The translations under genes and the position numbers were made by a program. DNA of 9,738 nucleotides from the NCBI GenBank assembly GCA_910585485.1, contig CAJUEZ010000059.1, positions 1 through 9,738 on the forward strand, read 5' to 3'. Within the stretch, counting starts at the first letter, position 1; every line of letters starts with the position of its first letter. Below are positions 6,452-9,738 of this stretch, in pieces. The notes under the pieces were generated by a model that was given only the letters and a program-made list of their open reading frames with translations, did no database searches and was not told the DNA's origin. The stretch is from an uncultured Clostridia bacterium (GTDB lineage Bacteria; Bacillota; Clostridia; UBA1381).

Positions 6452-7831
6452 TTATTTAGAGTTTTTTTCTGATTTAATATACATAAATACAAGTACGATA
6501 ACTGCGAGCGTTACAATCCCAAAATAGATATATACGCCGTGAATAGCCGACATTTCACTGTTGCTTATACCTATAAGCGAGTAAATAAGTACAGCGGTTG
6601 TAGACGCTAATGAACTTGAAATCTGGCGGAGTGTGTTAAAAATCGCGCTTCCGTCAATGCGTTCCTTGCCTGCAAGATTACTAAGCGCCATAGTTGTAGC
6701 GGGGGAGTTCATCATTGACATGGCGATACTCTGAAACGCAAAAGCGGAGGCGATATACACAATCCCCGTGTTTTCCGTAAAGAACGTACCCATAACGGAA
6801 AATGCGGCAAACAGAATAATTCCACCGATAAACATAGGCTTTGCTCCCATTTTATCAAAAATTCTGCCGGAACAAATCCCTGCAACAGCTGATAGCACCG
6901 AACCAACAATCGTGGCAAGACCGTAGGCTGTGTCTGAATATCCGCAGATTGATTTTGTAAATATAGGTAAAATCATAGCATTACCCATACATATTAAATA
7001 CATACAAAGACTTAAAAGCACAGCGATACGGAATGAGGAATACTTAAATACCCGCAAATTAAGCATAGGCTTGTCGGATTTCATTTGCAGTACGCAAAAT
7101 ACAATCAAAAATATAATTCCTACAAGCATTAGTCCGCCGCTTTTAATATGTAAAATACTGCCGCTGCTTATATTGCTCACACCGATAAGCAAGGACGCAA
7201 AACCGAGCGAGGACAAAGTTACATACAGCAGGTTTAAATCTGCCTTTTCCTTAGCAGTAACATTTCTCATAAATATAATTCCGCAGATAATAAGCAGAAT
7301 TGCAATTCCAAAGAGCGAAGCGAATACACCGCGCCAAGTAAAAGCGTCCATAATAAGTCCGGCATACGTCGGTCCCACAATGGAGGATAGAGTTGCCGCC
7401 ATAGAATATCCTGCCATAACAGTGCCGTGCTGTTCTTTCGGATAAATATCCAAAAGAATAATCTGCGCAAATGAGAGCATCATTCCGCAGCCTATTGCCT
7501 GTACCAATCTGCTGATTAGTAGCATTGAAAATGTCGGAGCTAAAAACGCTCCGAGCGAGCCTATGGCAAATGCAGTCATTGCCGACAGAAAATATTTTTT
7601 ATTTGCCGTTCGTTTTATCAGAAACGCCGTAATCGGTATCATAATGCCCGAAATTAAGGTTGCTCCGCTCGTTAGCCATTGCGCAAGGGTTGATGATACT
7701 CCGAAATATTCGATGAAATTAGGTATCATATTACCTGTTACTGTGGTTGACATTGCGGTCATAAAGGCTGCCGCAAGCAGTGTGATTAAAATTCCTGTTC
7801 TATGTATAGACGATATATTTTTCTGTTCCAC
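6452..7831 (-). CDS. MFS drug exporter, DHA2 (EmrB/QacA-like) family
   Basis: This encodes 459 aa. The start codon is GTG at 7831 (minus), supported by AAAAGGAG (GGAG at 7844-7841), 9 nt away; no in-frame ATG lies nearby upstream. It is a polytopic inner-membrane protein whose hydrophobic stretches along the whole length fit 12-14 transmembrane helices. Family signs: QWLTSGATLISGIMIP (residues 51-66), a motif-A-like loop KRTANKKY (73-80), the motif-B-type RLVQAIGCGMM (108-118), and motif C, GYSMAATLSSIVGPTYAG (141-158), ending in FTWRGVF (164-170). Motif C marks proton-antiporter exporters rather than importers. The substrate, a drug or metabolite, cannot be told from sequence. It appears to be a monocistronic gene with its own terminator; there is no TetR- or MarR-type regulator next to it. 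Confidence 0.88.
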   Translation of the reverse strand: MEQKNISSIHRTGILITLLAAAFMTAMSTTVTGNMIPNFIEYFGVSSTLAQWLTSGATLISGIMIPITAFLIKRTANKKYFLSAMTAFAIGSLGAFLAPTFSMLLISRLVQAIGCGMMLSFAQIILLDIYPKEQHGTVMAGYSMAATLSSIVGPTYAGLIMDAFTWRGVFASLFGIAILLIICGIIFMRNVTAKEKADLNLLYVTLSSLGFASLLIGVSNISSGSILHIKSGGLMLVGIIFLIVFCVLQMKSDKPMLNLRVFKYSSFRIAVLLSLCMYLICMGNAMILPIFTKSICGYSDTAYGLATIVGSVLSAVAGICSGRIFDKMGAKPMFIGGIILFAAFSVMGTFFTENTGIVYIASAFAFQSIAMSMMNSPATTMALSNLAGKERIDGSAIFNTLRQISSSLASTTAVLIYSLIGISNSEMSAIHGVYIYFGIVTLAVIVLVFMYIKSEKNSK

Positions 7832-7867
7832 TGTGTTTTTCTCCTTTTGGTGAATTATGTTTCCATA

Positions 7868-7899
7868 AGTATATCATACAAATGTTAAAGTTTTGTTAA
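7868..7899 (-). promoter_or_regulatory. Possible promoter of the MFS exporter
   Basis: On the minus strand, TTAACA (7899-7894) matches the -35 consensus at 5 of 6 positions. It is followed after 15 bp by TATGAT (7878-7873) or after 20 bp by TATACT (7873-7868). Neither spacing is ideal. The 137-bp gap to the upstream gene has no clear terminator, so read-through from the zinc-ribbon gene is also possible. Confidence 0.3.
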
Positions 7900-7968
7900 A
7901 AATTTATCTTATATAATCAAAAAACTTTGCCATTAAATACAAACAAAATTCTAATGTGATAGTGTTTG

Positions 7969-8874
7969 TTATACTGTTTTATCCCTTTTTCTGCTCTTAT
8001 ACACATTATACCTATTCTTACATTGTGGACTGCAAAATACCGCACTCGGTCTGCTTGCCTTGAATACCGTGTTACAGTGTTTGCATATTCGGAGCGGATT
8101 TTTATCATTTACAAGCATAAAGCTGAACATCATCTGAATACCAAGTAACAGCGAATGAAAGTCCCATACCATAGTCGGAGTGTCAAGCAATTCAATGTGG
8201 TAAGTCGGAGCGATACCGTCAAAAGCTGCCATAGACTGTCTATACAGATTTTTTGTTGTATCGTCAAGACTGTCAAAATCCTCATAATACAATATACTTG
8301 TAAAGAATGTGAACGCCCAATCTTTAAACTGTTTTACTATCCAATCGTAACGCTCGGCATACTCTTTTTGAAATCCCATATTGACCGCCATAGGTCGTTT
8401 ATCCATTGTAAGAGCAAGAGCCATCATATCTTTATCGCCGCCGACTGTCCAAGACACACCATCTTTGCGTTTGTTTATATTAGGCATTTTAAACGGAAAG
8501 AACAATTTTAAATATTCCTCCGTCTGCATTGTTTCCTCTTTGATATATTGATTTTTATTCAAGTAAACAGCGTCATAATTCATAAATTGCGGAGTGGTAG
8601 GTAAAGCTGTCATAAGACCAAGCAAGCCATAATTTGAAATAAAACTGAAAATCGCCTGTTCCTTGTCCTCGTCTGTCTTTTCGCTGTTCATACAAGTTAA
8701 ACCGACATTCAGCGCATCAATTACCATTGTTTCGTAATTTTCGAGAATGTTATATATTTTAACCTTTGCGTCAGGCGCAGGCATAACATACCAAACACCA
8801 TTGTCTGCTTCGGCTAATATATATTCACTGTATTTCACCCAATTTGAACTTGCCCTTTTAAAAATATTTTCCAT
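7969..8874 (-). CDS. Unknown protein with C-terminal CxxC/CxxxC zinc ribbon
   Basis: This encodes 301 aa. The ATG at 8874 (minus) has TGAGG (8890-8886) 11 nt upstream. The N-terminal 255 residues are soluble and mixed helical, rich in Trp, Tyr and Met, without a catalytic motif I recognise. The C-terminus (about 261-297) is a small zinc-binding module: C264 and C267 (ICKHC), then C281 and C285 (FCSPQC), ending in a basic KNRYNVYKSRKR tail. This resembles the CGNR-type zinc finger and the C-terminal ribbon of clostridial proteins of unknown function; DUF6076-like is my tentative guess from memory. The basic ribbon suggests nucleic-acid binding. It lies just downstream of a sigma-like gene on the same strand, with a 57-bp gap. 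The pair probably acts together, but a function cannot be assigned. Confidence 0.75.
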   Translation of the reverse strand: MENIFKRASSNWVKYSEYILAEADNGVWYVMPAPDAKVKIYNILENYETMVIDALNVGLTCMNSEKTDEDKEQAIFSFISNYGLLGLMTALPTTPQFMNYDAVYLNKNQYIKEETMQTEEYLKLFFPFKMPNINKRKDGVSWTVGGDKDMMALALTMDKRPMAVNMGFQKEYAERYDWIVKQFKDWAFTFFTSILYYEDFDSLDDTTKNLYRQSMAAFDGIAPTYHIELLDTPTMVWDFHSLLLGIQMMFSFMLVNDKNPLRICKHCNTVFKASRPSAVFCSPQCKNRYNVYKSRKRDKTV

Positions 8875-8910
8875 AACAAAATAAACCTCATTTTTCTGTA
8901 ATCTGTTCTA

Positions 8911-8947
8911 TAATATCTATATTACTACTATTATTTGTCATTGTCAA
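8911..8947 (-). promoter_or_regulatory. Internal promoter and palindrome before the zinc-ribbon gene
   Basis: A perfect -35 TTGACA (8947-8942, minus) overlaps the last codons of the sigma-like gene. After 17 bp comes TAATAT (8924-8919), only a 4 of 6 match to the -10 box. The -10 lies inside TAATAT-CT-ATATTA (8911-8924), a palindrome with 6-bp arms. The zinc-ribbon gene may therefore be transcribed separately from the sigma-like gene and be regulated there. AT-rich palindromes arise easily by chance. Confidence 0.45.
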
Positions 8948-9617
8948 TCATATTCCGATAATTTTCAACAAATAATTTCTCTTGTTTTGTCATACTATGT
9001 TCCGTATTAGATATTAAATAATCATATATCTTTTTCCGTATTCGATTTAAAGTCGTATTTTTGACTTTTCGGATATTCCTGTCTGTCTGACCTCGTATGC
9101 AGGCAATCCTTGATGTACTATATCCCTTGACTATGTAATAGAATAGGACTTCCTTTTGTTCCGCTGTCAATTCGCCTATGATTTCCGCTATATACGGCTC
9201 TGTAATCAAGTCTTGTAGCTCGTGAGGACAATCATATATTGCTTCGTCAAATTCGCCCTTTTGTATTTGTTTCCATAAGTATTTGTTAATGCTTCGAGGA
9301 AAACAAACACCGTTTTCATCAGCGTTATAGTCAAGCGGAACATTATCGCCGCGGCTTATTTCGTGGTAGCGTTCCTTGCGTTCTCGGTTAGCGTCAAGCC
9401 TGTCATACCATCTGACAACTTCCTCAAATTCCTCTTGTGTTCTCGCCGAGTCCTCTATTATTCGTAAGGCTTCAGCGCGTAATTCGCGTTTTAGTTTTTT
9501 ATTCTTTGGATTTTCCTCTATATATTTATCAGCGGCTAAAGCTGCCGCTTGATTTTCAATTTCTATTTCTCTATTTAGTTTTTCCTGTTCCTCGTCAAAT
9601 TCCCTGTTGTAAAGCGT
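8931..9617 (-). CDS. Sigma-70 region-4-like DNA-binding protein, apparent ACG start
   Basis: The frame is open from 9623 to the stop at 8931 (minus) and contains no ATG, GTG or TTG until a TTG at 9209. A strong GGAGGTGA (9631-9624) points to a start near 9617, where the codon is ACG (9 nt from GGAGG). That would give 228 aa beginning LYNREFDEEQEK after the first residue. The N-terminal half is a highly charged helical region (E/K/R-rich, about 1-95), then FPRSINKYLW (about 105-114). Residues 150-190 form a helix-turn-helix like sigma-70 region 4: LTAEQKEVLFYYIVKGYSTSRIA, then RGQTDRNIRKVKNTTLNRIRKK. No region 2 is visible, so this is more like the atypical sigma-like or HTH proteins of clostridial mobile elements than a full sigma factor. 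It precedes the zinc-ribbon gene. An ACG start, a sequencing error or a lost start are the alternatives. Confidence 0.65.
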   Translation of the reverse strand, partial: TLYNREFDEEQEKLNREIEIENQAAALAADKYIEENPKNKKLKRELRAEALRIIEDSARTQEEFEEVVRWYDRLDANRERKERYHEISRGDNVPLDYNADENGVCFPRSINKYLWKQIQKGEFDEAIYDCPHELQDLITEPYIAEIIGELTAEQKEVLFYYIVKGYSTSRIACIRGQTDRNIRKVKNTTLNRIRKKIYDYLISNTEHSMTKQEKLFVENYRNMIDNDK

Positions 9618-9639
9618 CTTGTATCACCTCCGCAAAAAA

Positions 9640-9690
9640 TTATATAAATTTTAAAAATTTTTTCAAAAACAGTTCCGTTTTACCCCTCAT
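9640..9690 (-). CDS. Possible 16-aa leader peptide upstream of the sigma-like gene
   Basis: ATG at 9690 (minus) follows TAGGAGAAAT, with AGGAG only 4 nt away, and encodes MRGKTELFLKKFLKFI before TAA at 9640. The stop lies 8 nt before the GGAGG of the sigma-like gene. The peptide is basic and amphipathic. It could be a leader for translational control, or a chance short frame; no family is recognised. Confidence 0.3.
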   Translation of the reverse strand: MRGKTELFLKKFLKFI

Positions 9691-9710
9691 ATTTCTCCTA
9701 TTAGTAGATG

Positions 9711-9738
9711 GTAATCTATATTATATATTTTAGATTAC
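9711..9738 (-). promoter_or_regulatory. Inverted repeat enclosing a -10 box, operator candidate for the sigma-like gene
   Basis: GTAATCTA (9711-9718) and TAGATTAC (9731-9738) are perfect 8-bp inverted arms separated by 12 bp. On the minus strand a TATAAT (9725-9720) lies between them, placing transcription start near 9713. The -35 would fall at about 9743-9748, beyond the window. A dimeric regulator on this site would block the promoter. Confidence 0.5.

Noticed and set aside
6930..7445. Long plus-strand open frame within the MFS gene
   Set aside because: It is the antisense of a clear transporter gene, with no ribosome site or domain.
8931..9209. Short version of the sigma-like protein starting at TTG 9209
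   Set aside because: There is no ribosome site before it, and coding sequence continues upstream for about 136 codons to a strong Shine-Dalgarno.
9437..9733. 98-aa plus-strand open frame at the right end
   Set aside because: It is antisense to the sigma-like gene and its promoter region, with composition of a shadow frame.
1..9738. tRNA, rRNA, CRISPR array, complete insertion sequence or replication origin
   Set aside because: No cloverleaf with CCA end, no regularly spaced repeats, no transposase or recombinase and no terminal inverted repeats were seen on either strand.

Overview
The window is AT-rich low-GC DNA from a member of the Firmicutes, most likely a gut-type Clostridia species. 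The evidence is the strong purine-rich Shine-Dalgarno sites, TTGACA/TATAAT-type promoters, A/T-ending codons, a TnpV-type transposon protein, and lipoprotein and Gram-positive secretion signals. It reads as an accessory region: a restriction-modification gene, mobile-element genes, small regulators and secreted proteins, with no core housekeeping operon. No tRNA, rRNA, CRISPR array or complete insertion sequence was seen.

Region by region. At 19-47 a near-consensus promoter drives a secreted protein of about 190 aa with beta-propeller-like features (158-730), which may be frameshifted near its C-terminus. The stretch 731-899 holds inverted repeats and a degenerate open frame that ends in an ATGA overlap with the next gene. 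A tnpV homologue (900-1262) overlaps by 4 bp a gene for an unknown exported protein (1259-1822), and a good terminator follows. A promoter at 1903-1931 drives a 920-aa MmeI-like single-chain type IIL restriction-modification enzyme (1964-4726) with intact nuclease and methyltransferase motifs.

An XRE-family regulator (4761-5111, minus) converges on that enzyme and shares a bidirectional terminator with it. The regulator is divergent from a lipoprotein with a ComEC-like metallo-beta-lactamase domain and an Ada-like zinc-binding tail (5312-6385). A 17-bp palindrome in the divergent intergenic region lies over the likely promoter of the regulator. The lipoprotein gene converges, through a second bidirectional terminator, on a DHA2-type MFS exporter (6452-7831, minus, GTG start).

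The right end is a minus-strand cassette. A sigma-70 region-4-like protein (8931-9617) has no ATG, GTG or TTG near its ribosome binding site and seems to begin at ACG. It is followed by a protein with a C-terminal CxxC/CxxxC zinc ribbon (7969-8874). Just upstream of the sigma-like gene are a possible 16-codon leader peptide and a 28-bp inverted repeat enclosing a -10 box.

Functionally, the restriction enzyme is a defence module. The TnpV pair and the sigma-like/zinc-ribbon pair look like mobile-element cargo or remnants. The regulator, lipoprotein and exporter are separate single-gene units. I found no convincing multi-gene system that is plainly new. The least explained items are the sigma-like/zinc-ribbon cassette with its non-AUG start, and the tnpV-coupled exported protein.
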